Shown: piece by piece, positions 1-11,944 of the stretch | Numbering within the stretch: position 1 is the first letter of the stretch | Layout: each line of letters opens with the position of its first letter | Assembly (NCBI GenBank): GCA_039090855.1 | Contig: CM076996.1 | Coordinates: 47,830,469-47,894,468 of the forward strand | Origin: Macrothele yani | Lineage: Eukaryota > Arthropoda > Arachnida > Araneae > Macrothelidae | DNA: 64,000 bases | Direction of reading: 5' to 3' | Notes under the pieces: model-generated | Databases searched by the model: none | Seen by the model: only the letters and a program-made list of their open reading frames with translations | Told to the model about the DNA's origin: nothing | Made by a program: the position numbers and the translations under genes

Positions 1-991
1 GACAGTGGACCGAGAAATGTGATGACACCGTGGGATGACCGACACCTCGTCCGCATGGCAGTGAGGAACCGTTCTACATCTTCGAAAGTATTAGCACAAC
101 AGTGGAGCACTGCAACAGGTGTGGCATTGTCTGCCTCCTCAGTTCGACACCGTCTTCTGCACAGACGAATGGTTGCACGCATCCCTTTGCGGCGTCCCTT
201 GACCCTGAATCATCGCCGCCTCAGGCTGGAATGGGGTCCTCAATACAGACAATGGCGTGCTGATTGGCGACATGTCGTGTTTTCGGACGAGTCCCGATTC
301 AACTTGGACTACTATGATGATCGTATACGCATTAGACGGTATTGTGGTGAGCGCCTTCTTCCAGCATGCATTGTCGAGCGTCATACTGGCCGAACTCCAA
401 GTGTGAAGGTGTGGTGTGCCATTGGGTACAATTCGTGATGACGGCTGCTACGATTTGAGGGCAATCTCAACAGCGACCGCTACATCAGGGAAGTTGTACG
501 GGCAGAAGTCATACCCAACCTCAGAGCACTCCTGGCGCTATATTCCAGCAGGACAATGCCCGACCTTATGTTGTCAGGAATGTTCAAGCCCTCTTTGCAG
601 CACAACAGATACCGCTTCTTCCCTGGCCTGCACGTTCGCCAGACATGTCGCCTATTGAACATGTCTGGGATATGGTCACTCGGCAACATGCCCATCAAAG
701 TCCTCCAGCGCTTGGTACCCTATGATCTGTGGACTCGCATACATGCCGCCTGTCAAGCAATTACCCAGGACACCATCCTAACACGTTTTCGATTCAATGC
801 CACGCCGTCTATAGAAGCTCTTATTGCAGATCCCGGAGGCTTCACAACATACTGATTTTTGCATGTAAAAATTTTTGTATTGTTCTGAAAATTAAATTAC
901 TTATCTACAGTCATATCAGTAATGTGTGGTATAAATTTCATTCGAATCGTATGGTTGCTTCTTGGTGTTACAATTTTCACAAACAGTAGTG
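1..991 (+). pseudogene. Tc1/mariner transposase relic, 5' end cut by window edge
   Basis: The frame at 19-438 gives a helix-turn-helix Tc3-like region followed by the DDE-domain start 'VVFSDESRF' (about 274-300), which holds the first catalytic Asp. After about 438 the reading shifts frame: 'QQDNARPY' (second Asp) is at 546-569 and 'SPDMSPIEHVW' (catalytic Glu) at about 640-672; the C-terminus closes at 853-855 in another frame. These motifs are diagnostic of Tc1-family cut-and-paste transposases. The right terminal inverted repeat ends in CAGTAGTG at 991 and is followed by TA (992-993), the usual Tc1 target. At least two frameshifts make it non-functional. The left terminus lies outside the window. 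Confidence 0.9.
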
Positions 992-993
992 TA

Positions 994-1371
994 TACATGT
1001 ATATACTGTATATTATACTGTTTGGTACTCACTTCACTGGTTATTTCTGAGGTGGATTCGGTAAACAAAAGGTCTATGAATTTGTGTGCATAGCCCTCAT
1101 GAAAGAGAATGAGAGAGAGCGAAACTCTGTTAAGATTATTTGTGTTAAAAAAAATGTCGATTTCGATGGGCGACGATTAAACAAATGAATTTAAAAAGTT
1201 CCGATTCAGTTAGGTGAAAAGTAACCTGGTGCCGCCAGGCCTCGACTGCAATAATTCTGTTGTGCTATAATTCTGCAAAATCTAATCATGAAAAAGACAC
1301 ACAGCACCAATAAGAGGAAGCACATTGTATGAAAAAGAACCACAAAATGTAAAAAAAAGACGAATTATTTT
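994..1371. other. AT-rich stretch with no recognised gene
   Basis: No frame here resembles a known protein, and no repeat unit or RNA signature was seen. It separates the Tc1 right end from the minus-strand gag-like fragment. Confidence 0.5.
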
Positions 1372-1439
1372 CTAATTTTGCAAGAGCTTTTTTATCTTTG
1401 AAACACAGTGCAGCACCGTAAACTTTCTGAAGAAAAACC

Positions 1440-2470
1440 ATACGCTTAGTTCTTGAAGTTCTTGGATTTCCATATCACTCTGTGACTCTGCACTTCGTTG
1501 ATCAGCTGCTGCAATCTCGTTAGTATCTGAATCATACTCAGTGTGAGAGTCTGTAGAAAGGAAAGAAGCCATCTTCTTTTCTTGTGTTGATTCGGATACT
1601 TTTGCCACTTCCTCCAGCTCTGTGATTTCCTCACTGGAATTCTTACTAGGAATAGGAGTATGTTCTGCAAATCTTGTTTCTTCTCGTTCCGTTGGAGTCT
1701 GCGGAACATTGACAGGAAAGTATCAGGAGAGGGGTAATTCGTTTAAACGGCTAAGGCTTTTCCTTTTTTTTTTGCTCTATTGAGCCAGTGATGTTGGGTA
1801 TTGGGGGTGTGTATCAGATGCGGGCATTTTGAGCGGATATGCCCAGTGCCCTTACAGTTGAGACACTGTGCATCAGTAGACATTTCTATGCGATAGAACT
1901 GCCTTTCAGTTTGGACAGTGATATCTACAGGACAGCTTTCCGTATCTTTTTTCTGAAGCGAAGGTAACCCTAGTCTGTCTCATTAGGCCCTTTATTGAAG
2001 TATACGGCGAGTTTCTCGGTGCAACCTGACAAAGTCCGAATATCCCCAGTAAGTTTTCTACATTTCGACAAGGCTTGAGTCAGGATCGCATCTGGGATCC
2101 CATGGGTGACCGGGTACAAACCTACTGTAACAGGCTTTTGACTGAGTAATACTGGATACAAGTGTACGTCGCCAACGGAGATTCCTTGTGCAAGTACTTT
2201 GTCAAGAGGTTTTTGTTCGCCAGATACACCAAGATCTTTCTGGGTTTTCTCGCCATATGCGTAATGTCTGCTTGCTTCACCGTTTTTAGGAAGCCATCAG
2301 TGTATTGGCGAATAGGAGTAGCGTTTAAAGTCCGAAAGCTCAGACCCAGTTTCAACTTTGATACCAGCGATCTTACCCCTGGTGAATTCTCGGTGAGGCA
2401 TAATTGAATGGTGTTGTTAACTCGAGTAATTAAAGGTAGGGGTCGCGCTGCCGATCGCATTCTTCGCAAT
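1440..2470 (-). pseudogene. gag-like (ORF1-type) CCHC zinc-knuckle protein fragment of a retroelement
   Basis: Read on the minus strand with frameshifts near 2200 and 1970, this region gives a globular segment ('VGLYPVTHGIPDAILTQALS', about 2070-2130), then a zinc knuckle 'CLNCKGTGHIRSKC' fitting C-x2-C-x4-H-x4-C at about 1833-1875. A stop follows near 1740, and beyond it is a Ser/Glu-rich acidic tail ('EEITELEEVAKVSES', about 1610-1650). The order matches nucleic-acid-binding gag-like proteins of arthropod non-LTR retrotransposons; such ORF1 proteins coat element RNA. No reverse transcriptase lies next to it, so it is an orphan fragment. A domesticated gag gene is possible but the frameshifts argue against it. 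Confidence 0.65.
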
Positions 2471-3186
2471 TTGCGAAAAAATTTGTTTTGACGTTGGAAA
2501 AAAAATTTTTTGGCGAAAACATTGGAGATTACCTTTCTGTACTATTACGGCACTTTGGCGAAAAAAAATTGAATTTGGCGAATGGATTGTGGCGAATGGA
2601 TTGTGGCGAAAACTTTAAAAACCAGCCAGAGCAACCACTGATTATAGGTATAATTGCATTACAGTTTACAGTCAATAACGGTATTACGGGAAATGCTGGG
2701 CAGAATTTCCTGGACTGTATCTGAAAAGCTTCGTGCAGTTTCTTTCAACGAGATAAGACTCGGTTGACCGGTCGCTTTCACAGAACACCCACCGTCTGCG
2801 GCTAGGGTCATTTCAGGACTGACCTTGTCAGAATAAACTTTTTAATCTTTTCAACATTTTGTGATGTTCAATATTTTGGCGAACATCACTTGCTGAAGAT
2901 GTTGGTAGAGTTGAATGCATATTATCTTTGATAGGACGACGTCGGTTCCACGTCATTAGGAGTTTCACATCCGGATGCCGCCATCTTTACGGCCGTCTTC
3001 AATGTAAACACTGATCGTAGGACCCACTAAAGAACCTATTACATGAATATAAATCACTTACCATACTCTTGACAGTGAACATAAAGCCACAAACCACATG
3101 GAAGAACTCAATCCGAAAAAAACTAAACTTGAAAATTCAGCAACTAATCTCACAAACTTACGAAAACACGGAGCTCATGAAAACAC
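2471..3186. other. No gene seen; contains a small 14-bp tandem duplication
   Basis: The stretch is AT-rich. GGCGAATGGATTGT is repeated twice in tandem at 2577-2604, in a segment where GGCGAA recurs several times (2511-2610). Nothing else was recognised. Confidence 0.5.
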
Positions 3187-3187
3187 G

Positions 3188-3388
3188 ACCTCACCACCGT
3201 GAGCAACTCAATGGGCTATAAGCAGTCGCCCTTCCCTAATTTAGCGCTACTGGTTCCAGGGAAGGGACAGAGCCAGTGCCGTAAGACAAACACAACATCC
3301 CTGCATCACCGGGATTCGAACCCGGATCCAACTCGGACGAATGATAATTTAAGCCAGCGCTTACACCACTGCCCCGGGGCGGCATAAG
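3188..3388 (-). repeat. tRNA-derived SINE, family A, inverted copy
   Basis: On the minus strand a tRNA-like head starts near 3388 (GCCGCCCCGGGGC) and carries a B-box-like GGGTTCGAATCCC (rc of about 3309-3322). A body follows with CTTACGGCACTGGC, CCTTCCCTGGAACCAGT and GCCCATTGAGTTGCTCAC. The same head, body and order appear on the plus strand at 50663-50872, and a more diverged inverted copy lies at 39415-39577. The internal RNA polymerase III promoter of the tRNA head and the dispersed copies fit a SINE. Confidence 0.85.
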
Positions 3389-3776
3389 AAAGAAACGATC
3401 TCCTTTTTTTAAAAAAGTACCTCATTTTTAAGTAATTAGGTGTCATTTTCAAGTGAATAAAACCAAAAATCCCTAGTTTTTTCAGCATTACAACGTTGTT
3501 CATTAGTTAAACCTAAAAATTCCTAGAGAACAGTTCGAATTTCTGAAAATCTTTCGAAAAAAATTAAGAGCGAACAAAAATCTTGACTAGTACCATTACC
3601 ACAGCAAAACTAACGAATGCGATTCGCAGAGTGATTAGGCTGCCGACGGAAACGAATACGTGCTGTGGTATATGCACACATGAGGGCAAATAGTACCGCC
3701 ATCGTTGCATGATATTTTCTAAAAAAAAAAAAAGAATGCTCGCAAGTAAAAAACAAAAACAAAAAAACTGCACATA
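3389..3776. other. No gene seen; A-rich spacer
   Basis: There is a poly-A run at about 3721-3733 but no recognised coding or repeat structure before the Tc1 left terminus. Confidence 0.5.
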
Positions 3777-4998
3777 CACTGAAGAGCAATTGAATTAGAG
3801 ACAGCTGGCGTTATGCAAATGTGGCGCTGTGGGCGGCCCTGTAAACTGAAACGACATGACGTATGCAGCGATCCGACAATATACGGAGTGATGCGACGGG
3901 AATCAGTAAGAGTCGGACGCAGTATGGGTAAGACGAAGGATCTAAGCGCATTTGATCGGGGGCAAACTGTCGGGGCCCGACGAATGAGTCACTCCATCTC
4001 GGAAGTCGGGCAGGCACTGGGATTTTCACGAGCCACTGTGTCACGGGTGAGTACATCGAATCCGGTAAAACCATCCCTGCAAGGGCCAACTGCCGTGGAC
4101 AACAGCGTGTGGATGAGCTGGGTCATCGTCGGCTAGATAGATCGCATTGTATCAGCGGATAGACGGGCCACAGTGCAAGAAATCACTCGGCAATTTAACG
4201 CTGGTGCACAAAAACGTGTAAGCAGCCACACCATCCAGAACCATCTCCTCGCTATGGGGTACAGAAGCCATCGTCCTACGAGGGTACCGCTGCTGACCGC
4301 ACATCACAGGGTGCAAAGATTAGCATGGGCGCGGGAACATCGGCACTGGACCCTAGACATGTGGAAAAATGTTGCCTGGACTGATGAGTCGAGATTCACG
4401 TTGGTACATGCGGATGGCAGGATACGAGTACGGCGCAAACCACATGAAGCGATGGGTCCTTCTTGCCAGCAGGGTACTCTTCAAGCTGGTGGGGGTGGCA
4501 TTCTCGTCTGGGGACTGTTTACGTGGACTGAAATGGGACCCCTGGTACGTGTGACATCGTCCCTCACAGGTCAACGTTACCGGGATATCCTGGACGACCA
4601 TTTGCTCCCGTTTGGGCGTCTTGTCTTCAACATCCCACTTGGGACCTCATCCTGCAACAAGACAATGCACCGTGCCATCGCTCCCGAATTGTATCCGAAT
4701 GGTTGGATGAACACTCCACCGACGTGATCTCGCTTCCTTGGCCAGCTAGGTCACCTGACCTCAATCCCATCAAACACATCTGGGATGCCATCGAGAGAGA
4801 TGTTCGAAGCTCTGACCACCCTCCATCAAATCTTCGTGAACTGTGGGTGCTTGTTCAGGGGTCGTATATCCGTATCGCTTTCCAACGCTTTCGGTGTCTT
4901 GTCGAGTCCACGGCGAGACGAATCGCCGCCGTCATCAGGGCGAAAGGTGGTACTACACGTTACTAGACAGGTATCTCTAATTCAATGGCTCTTCTGTG
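3777..4998 (+). mobile_element. Tc1-like element with both TIRs and TA target duplication
   Basis: The left terminus CACTGAAGAGCAATTGAAT (3777-) and right terminus ending TTCAATGGCTCTTCTGTG (4998) are inverted copies over about 25 bp with one or two mismatches. TA flanks both sides at 3775-3776 and 4999-5000. Inside is a broken transposase on the plus strand. Total length of 1222 bp is ordinary for a Tc1 with one gene. Confidence 0.93.
3925..4966 (+). pseudogene. Tc1 transposase, frameshifted, catalytic Glu replaced by Lys
   Basis: The likely start is the ATG at 3925 ('MGKTKDLSAFDRGQTVG', typical N-terminal helix-turn-helix). The frame breaks near 4040-4135 and resumes at 4173 ('MQEITRQFNAG', Tc3-like second DNA-binding domain). 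The first catalytic Asp is in 'AWTDESRF' (about 4375-4400). The second is in 'LQQDNAPCH' (about 4651-4678, different frame). The third position reads 'SPDLNPIKHIW' (about 4750-4785): the expected Glu is Lys. The protein ends 'GGTTRY' with a stop at 4964-4966. With frameshifts and the Glu-to-Lys change this copy cannot move itself. Confidence 0.9.
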
Positions 4999-5000
4999 TA

Positions 5001-7398
5001 TTTGCAGCTCTTTGCAGCCTATACCTTCGCATTACTTTTTTTACGTAGTTAACACATACCACCAGATCTCCTGATACTACATAGATTTTTTTAAATTACA
5101 ATAAATTGCCATGAAACGTTTTTGTTGTTTCTATTTTGTTTGTTTAAAGCGGTGTATCCTCCGCTTTACCTAAACTTAAAACAGATAATTTGCGGATTAT
5201 AGGACGGAAATTACGGTATTTGTTGCAAATTACGAAATTTGAAGTAAAAAATGGCCGCCAGTGCCTAATTTCTTGGATCCCAGTATTTTTCCAGCCGTGC
5301 GTGAAGCTATATGCATGCATTAGATTTTTTATGTGACATAATACTTACTTATACAAAACATTTCATATCTGCATCTATGCTTATTTAAAAATATGTTGTT
5401 GTTGTTTGTTTCTGTTATACTCACGCCCAAAATATAAAAGAAAGCGGAAACAAATATATGTAATTTTTCAAGCTCTGTTTTGAAGTCAATATAAAAAATA
5501 AAAAATTATTTCTCTTTTTCGAATTTTCACTAATATCTACCAATAAATTTGAATAGAGATGAATCAGGGGAAGCCCATTATTACTTCTTTCAGTCTGGAT
5601 TTCTGACTCGTACATTAGTATAATCATCATGGAAAAGCCAATTGATTAGCAATTATCTAGAATGACGCATGGCGGATAGGCAGGTCACTGTGTTTTGCAA
5701 AAGATATTTGAACACGACATCCCTCCAGAAGATGTACTAGTATGTCGTCCTTAATCGACTACCTGCCGGAGAGATTTCAACCACCTCCCTACCCAAAAGA
5801 TAAACTAGTAGGTCGTCCCTAATCGAGAATCTGTCAAGCGGCCAAGAACCACAAAGCCGCAGGTGGTAATGCGATGACAATCATGTCATCTTGAACAGCC
5901 TCCACCATCCTTGACGCGGTACAGCAAAAGAGAGCCGACGAAGTAACAGGAAGGTCTTCAGATACCCAAACGAAAAGGTCTGCTAAATAAGAGAAAGCTA
6001 GCATGCCCCAGTAGGAAAACTCGCTGGGAGAGAGGACCCCCACCTAAGAACCCCTACTGTTGCGCTTGACCTCCCTGGGAGGAGACTGACTGAGCATCTA
6101 TCTTTAAATGGTTAACCGCGAAGTGCTGCATCGGCGTGTCCTAAATGTCCCGTCAAGATAACTCAGCAACTTTCTATGCTGACACCCCACTCCCCCCCCC
6201 CCTTTTTTTTTTGCTTTCCACTTCATTATAGAACCTTCCTGATACACTATCGCCTAAAGTGCCGCAGCTGTCAAAGAAAAAAAAGTCCCTCCTCTCTCGT
6301 GCCTAGTCATGTTTTACAGTACTTCGAAATCTTTTTATGCCTGCTGAATTTTGTTACGTCTTAAGATAGGCTGTGCAGTTAACCCCGAAAAGACATGAAC
6401 TTCGACTTATCTCAAAAGAACACAGTAGTGTTCATATTAGGATTCGTCGAGGGTAAATTTCTCAAAGAGGATTGTGGTAACAATATTGAAATTCGTTACT
6501 AGTAGCAATAATAACTTCGATTCACGATCGTGGGTGACTAGATGCAAAAGGCGGTGGCGTTTCTAATGTGTATTGTGTCGCACGTTGACCTGGAATTATA
6601 GTTTTCTTCCTTCCAAGAAAATTCTTGGTCTGAAATAACCAAGAATTTTTGATTGATTTTATTCTTTTCTTGAAGCCGAAAAACCTTAATTTTGCATTGC
6701 TTAATCCTGGCATTTAATACATCTGGCAGTCCAACAATTGCTTTTCGCAAAGAAATATTTCACGCGAATAATTATCCCTTAAACTTTCTGAAGTACATAA
6801 AGAAAAACAGAGGGTCAAAAGCAGCATTTTCTTTCGGAGGCCACTGCCCAAGACTGCCAGAGTGACATGACATTTTTAACCAAGAATGCGTGGGTAAATT
6901 GAGCTGGAACCTTTGTTCAAACAACACTCCATCTTAGTTTTTGCAGCATGCACGCATAATTTTATAACCTTTGTGCTTGTAATTTTCACAGGAAATAAAT
7001 TATAGATTGGGATTACTGACGGGATCTCACTCAGTTGCGACTCATCGGGCGCTTGGAGCCGGGGTCTCAACTTCTCTACAAAACGAGAAACATGCCTTAT
7101 TAAACACTAAACGAATTTTGAAATGCTGATGAGAAAAACAAATGACTAACAAATAAATACGTGCTAAGCGTAAGAAGTATCTTTTTGTCAAATGTATTCT
7201 CCAGTTTTGAAAATATTACCACTTACAGGTTAATACAATGCGCATTTTGCATGCAATTTGCGAAATACACTGTTGAAAATTTTGCAGTAGGTTGCATCAA
7301 AAAGTGGTGCTACTCCATAATAATGAAACGCATATAGGAACTGGGAGCGCGAAAGCTTGGCGAATCTTTGTGTTGGCTACACCGCAAAAATAAACGGA
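5001..7398. other. 2.4 kb without a recognised gene; one short diverged repeat pair
   Basis: Mostly AT-rich. ACTAGTATGTCGTCCTTAATC (about 5737) and ACTAGTAGGTCGTCCCTAATC (about 5804) form a diverged direct repeat with a period near 67 bp. CAGTTGCGACTCATCGGGCG at 7032 starts a 28-bp segment that recurs inside the neighbouring RTE fragment at 7423. No open frame resembles a known protein. Confidence 0.5.
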
Positions 7399-7925
7399 TT
7401 TAATACGCTATATGTCTTAAAACAATTGCGGCTCATCGGGCGCTTGGAGCAGAAGAAAAGTGTTTGATCAATGTGTCCTTCCAGTGCTTACGTATGGTGC
7501 AGAGACGTGGACCTTAACTAAAAGAGACATACAAAGACTGCAGACAACTCAAAGCAGCATGGAGAGGTGCATGCTTGTGCTTGGTGTAACCAGGAGAGAT
7601 AAGAAGAGGAACTCGTGGATCCGAAAAATGACAAGAGTGGAAGACATCATGATCAGAGTTAAATCCCTGAAATGGCAATGGGCTGGACATACTGCCAGAA
7701 GGACAGACCATCGATGGACAGCCGAAATTTTAGATTGAATTCCAAGGGACAGGAAAAGACCCAGAAAAGGACCACATGGAAGATGGGTGGATGAAATTCG
7801 AAAGTATGCGGGAGTGACATGGAGGAGACTGGCATAAGACAGACCGTTGTGGAGGAAACTTGGGGAGACCTTCGTCCAGCAGTGGATTGATAATGGTTGA
7901 CAATGATGATGATGCGTTTCGTTAT
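7399..7925 (+). pseudogene. 5'-truncated RTE-clade LINE tail (C-terminus of reverse transcriptase ORF)
   Basis: From 7460 the frame reads 'MFDQCVLPVLTYGAETWTLT' and 'VTRRDKKRNSWIRKMTRVED', the same C-terminal region as the two long RTE copies at 26.6-29.8 and 57.2-60.4 kb. Stops at 7736-7738 and 7834-7836 interrupt it before the final 'FVQQWIDNG' (about 7870-7898). It ends in the (GATGAT)n tail typical of these elements. Similarity seems to begin slightly upstream (ATATGTCTTAAAA at 7410-7422) but is broken by a 28-32 bp filler at 7423-7452 copied from 7032-7059. Confidence 0.88.
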
Positions 7926-7950
7926 TATTCATGTCTGGTGTATTTAAAAT

Positions 7951-8168
7951 AAAGGTGATACTCCAGTTGCACCAATTTTGAGGCAAAGGTGTGTCACTGT
8001 GTGATGCATGAAACATGCATAAACATGGTGCAATGGATGCAACTTCGCACCATTCAGGTTGAATACCATACAGTGGTGCATAATTGCATGACGTTTTTGT
8101 GTATTTCATGCATCACACAATGGGTTTACCTTTTCCACAAAAAGTGCGCAGCTGGTGTAACACTCTTT
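7951..8168. mobile_element. Fold-back MITE-like element
   Basis: The left half (GGTGATACTCCAGTTGCACC at 7954 on to TGTGTGATGCATGAAA at about 8000-8015) pairs with the reverse complement of the right half (TTTCATGCATCACACAATGG at about 8105 to GCTGGTGTAACACTCTTT at 8168) over roughly 60-70 bp with scattered mismatches. The centre contains GCACCATT and TGGTGC forming another hairpin. It has no coding capacity. Length and symmetry fit a non-autonomous DNA transposon; no clear target duplication was found, so the superfamily is unknown. Confidence 0.7.
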
Positions 8169-10188
8169 GGTACAAACTACTATAAATTTTTTAACAGTGT
8201 ACCTTAGAAAACTAATGAAATATGTAGTTATGCCGATTTTCATTAGGTAAAACGTCTCTGTGCGGAATAGCACCGTTTCAAAACATTAGTATAACTTAGC
8301 GACGTCTCGCATTTATGTCGTGAGGTAGCAGATACACCGTAAAAGTTCATGCATTGCATTGCCTTTCCCGATTCATACTCCAAATAAAAAAGTTAAACCA
8401 ATGGAAAGACAATCTTGTGTTATTGCGTTATAATGCCCTACAATACTACGATGTTTGCGCATTAGCTCTTTCGCCCTGCTGGTACATACAGATTGCCCTT
8501 CGGTAATTTCGAGTATATAAGGTTTTGCTACTGCGTTAAATTCTTCAAATCCTCTCAGTGTCAAGTTCACCAGCAACGCTACTGAAAAGGGAGATAGTTG
8601 AACCTAGCGTCAACGTGGCAGTGGTTAGAAACACAAACGGATATTATTCATATAATAATATGAATGATTGTATGTGTCTGTCTGGACGTATCGGGAAGTA
8701 GATGCACTCAGTGGATATCAGTGCATTGCGAAGCTCCAGTAACAAAGCAGAGAGCCTTAGCTGCTCAAATTCTGGTAAACTGAATGTCTTCACACTACAT
8801 CGTACAGTTAACGATCCACGAACAGCAGGTGTGTCAAGCTCAATTTAAGATTACACACACATTCACATAATAAATTTTCGAGTGGCTCTTGAAGTATTCC
8901 TCCTTCAATTCACTCTAATAAATTATTTTATTAATTCTTCATACCACAACCCTGCGCCCCCTGATTCACTTTACTCAAATTAAGATGCAAAATTATTTTC
9001 AGGCTGCTTAGCTTCCAAAATTATTTCAAGTGCCACAACTGATATTTATAACGTACCTCATGTTCATAAAGCCCTTATGATTGTTTATGACTGTCAGCGC
9101 AGTCGTTTGTTTTGCTTTATGAGAACAAGAAGAACAAGGCGAAGGTGTTATTGTTTTGATTACTGGCTGTTTCGAGATGGCAATAAAAGAAAACACCTGC
9201 GCTCTTAAAACACATAACCTCGACTCCATGCATTCTGATTACTTTTGTTTAATGCCGGTACCAGGGCATTACGTAAAAAACTCTGGTGGGTGAACGACAG
9301 TACATTTATTCGGTCGCCACTTTAATGGAAGCATCGATAAAAGAGGAAGAGGGGGTGTGTGATGAGAACGTACGTTAAAGTTGAAGAGGTCGGCTACGTT
9401 TTGCCTCCCACAACAAATGGATAAACATGGCTTGGAGTAACAGTGTCAAACTGACACGAAGTTCGCCTATAAATAGGTAAAACTTATGTTTACTCCTGTT
9501 CGGTTTCGCGACTAAGGAATTAGAGCTGCACGAAAAAGGACTGTTATGGATTTATTTGATTGAATGACGTTTCGTTTTGTGGAAAAGTGTTCCGAAGTGC
9601 CTGAGTATGTTCACATTGATATAAGTAAGTCTTTGTTTAGGCGAGTTGATCACTTTGTCCTTACGTAAAGTGGAACATCAGTGTTTGAGAATTCTTAATT
9701 ACTGTAAACAGCTTCAATAGCGAAGAGTTTCACGAATATAATTTATCACATGTATTAAGTCTTCAGAATAAACTGAGTATAGTGTGTTTATGCGAAAGGA
9801 AACTGAGTTGTCATTTGAGGGCTGCTATCCTCTTGATTGTACTTGATCTAGTGGTGCGCATTAAATTTTCGGTTTGGTCTTTGCTGTGGCGTCAAAATTA
9901 TATGATAAGCATTTTTAAACAGATTTTCAGCCAGATTCACAACATGTTCGATGTCTGTACCACCATTACAGACTATTAAGGTTTGTTTACTGGTTTTATA
10001 GTTTTTTAATTAATCAATACAGCTTTAACAAAATTTGACATTTTTTACTTGCAATTAGTTCTTAAAGTAAATGTTAAAAATCATTGTGCTAATAATATTT
10101 TCATTATTGTTGGCAACCCTGTCACTTTCATTCGAATTTTTCAAAGCTTAAGTTCTGGCCGAAGAGTTTCATGCCAGCAGACATGGAC
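8169..10188. other. 2 kb without a recognised gene
   Basis: Only short chance frames occur. A near-palindrome ATTCATATAATAATATGAAT sits at about 8647-8666. CCTATAAATAGG at 9467-9478 is a TATA-box-like string, but no downstream exon could be recognised. Confidence 0.45.
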
Positions 10189-10329
10189 GTTCTCAGTATA
10201 TTTTATCTTATCGTTCGTTCTCAGTATATTTTATCTTATCGTTCGTTCTCAGTATATTTTATCGTTCTCAGTATATTTTATCTTATCGTTCGTTCTCAGT
10301 ATATTTTATCGTTCTCAGTATATTTTATC
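10189..10329 (+). repeat. Minisatellite with alternating 28-bp and 19-bp units
   Basis: The core GTTCTCAGTATATTTTATC is repeated six times. In three of the six the spacer TTATCGTTC is added, giving units of about 28 bp, while the others abut as 19-bp units. The repeats look almost identical to each other, suggesting recent expansion. Confidence 0.95.
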
Positions 10330-11940
10330 CAACTACTTTAACTATCTTGCCTTTTAACCAGAAAGGCAAGATTTTTAAACCGTCTGAAACTTTTTTCTGG
10401 GCAACATCTTCTTTCTTCATTTCAAAGAAAATAATAATTGCACTTCTTAAGCCATAAAGGTTTCTAATACTTTTTATACGGCCGCCAGCGAACTTCTTTG
10501 CAATATTGAGGAAGGAAGTCACGTCATGGCTGAATAAGTAAAAAGTGGTACAGAAGATATCTGTAAGTAAAATTATCTGTCAGCGGGTCATAGAAACATA
10601 TATTATAATGATGGGGCCGCCATTTCGGCATATGCCTGACGCAGAGAAACGCAAATCTTCCTAAAAGATAATATTCTACGGGGACAGTATTTCTCTTTTT
10701 ATGCACTTTCGCTTTATGTCTTGCTTTTCTGAAGCATATCCATGGCATCACAAGCAAAATCCTCATGCATTATATTTCATAAATTTATTGAGACTGAACG
10801 TTTTGTCTTTTTTTTTTTTTCGTCAAATACCTGAGAGATTTCTAAACTAATTTTTGATTTCATGAATAATGAATGTCATCATCATTTCGGTAGTTCAAAG
10901 AATGATTCTGAACATAGAGGTTGTACCGCATTCAGAGTAATGAGACATCCCAAACGTTCTTAAAAGTACACAGCGCTGCTCCTCACAATTTACGATTTTT
11001 AGCATGTAACTAAAAACTTCCATCCAGTAAAATTTCCTTGGAATCTGAATACCTTTTAATGTACCTAATTTAATTACCTGAGAAGCCCTAAAAAATATTT
11101 AAAAGACGAAAGCTAACATTTCTGAAAATTTGCCAATATACAATTAACGATTTTTTCACATTAAAAAAAAAGCAACATTCTCATATAATAGAATCTGAAA
11201 TAATTTTATAAACCGGCGCTAAAAATGAATGAATGCTAACTCTTTTTTTCTTTAATTTTTCCCTTTTTCATGAAGACGAGGGGAGGGGTGGGGCATGGCT
11301 GGTTTAATAGTTAACGAACTACATGAACACAGAAAAGATAAGTGCAAGAAATTATATTCCTAATCTAAAGTTACCAGTTCCAGAAGCAGAAAACAAAATG
11401 GAGTAACAAACTGAAGGCCTGTTCCTATGTCTCATCCACTACACGAAACCAGGTACTTGGAGAGAGGCTGGATTTAATCTTCTGTAAGCTTGCGATTGTT
11501 AGTGGGATTTCGGTTTCCCGTTCGGGTTCGATATTTAGGACTAATTGCAGCTCGCTGAGTAGACATATGTAACACGAAAGAATTGAGACGAATTGTCGTT
11601 TCAAACTATTTATTATTTGCTTAAATTTACTACGTTGGTCGTCCTAGCATTACCTTAATGCTCCGATTTATTGACGCTTATCTTAACTTCTACTTTCAGC
11701 TTCAACTATATTGCTATTTGTTTATTTTTATAATTCCCATCTTACTCATTTTCCCTGCATCATTTTGCTTTCTCTCGCAAATGCTTCCCACACCTTGGAA
11801 GACGTCCATTCTCCTCCTAATCTCTCCTCTCGCGCGCTGTCCAAATCTGTCTCCACCAAACTTTTGTTGTCCTTGTTCAACAGCTCCAATGGTTACCCTC
11901 AACTCCTCTTTTTCCCGCGTTTCTCTGACGCTTCGAACAG
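10330..11940. other. No gene recognised
   Basis: AT-rich with homopolymer runs (T run at about 10808-10822). The segment GGGTTCGATATTTAGG..TGCAGCTCGCTG at about 11523-11559 resembles 33201-33233, hinting at a dispersed repeat whose limits I could not set. The frames at 11658-12127 have no recognisable family. Confidence 0.4.
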
Positions 11941-11944
11941 GGGC

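Noticed and set aside
5728..5832. CRISPR-like or satellite array from the GTCGTCC..TAATCGA repeats
   Set aside because: Only two diverged copies, no uniform spacers; at most an old small duplication.
9467..9478. CCTATAAATAGG as a host core promoter
   Set aside because: No initiator, exon or coding frame with a recognisable product follows; one AT-rich match is expected by chance in this composition.
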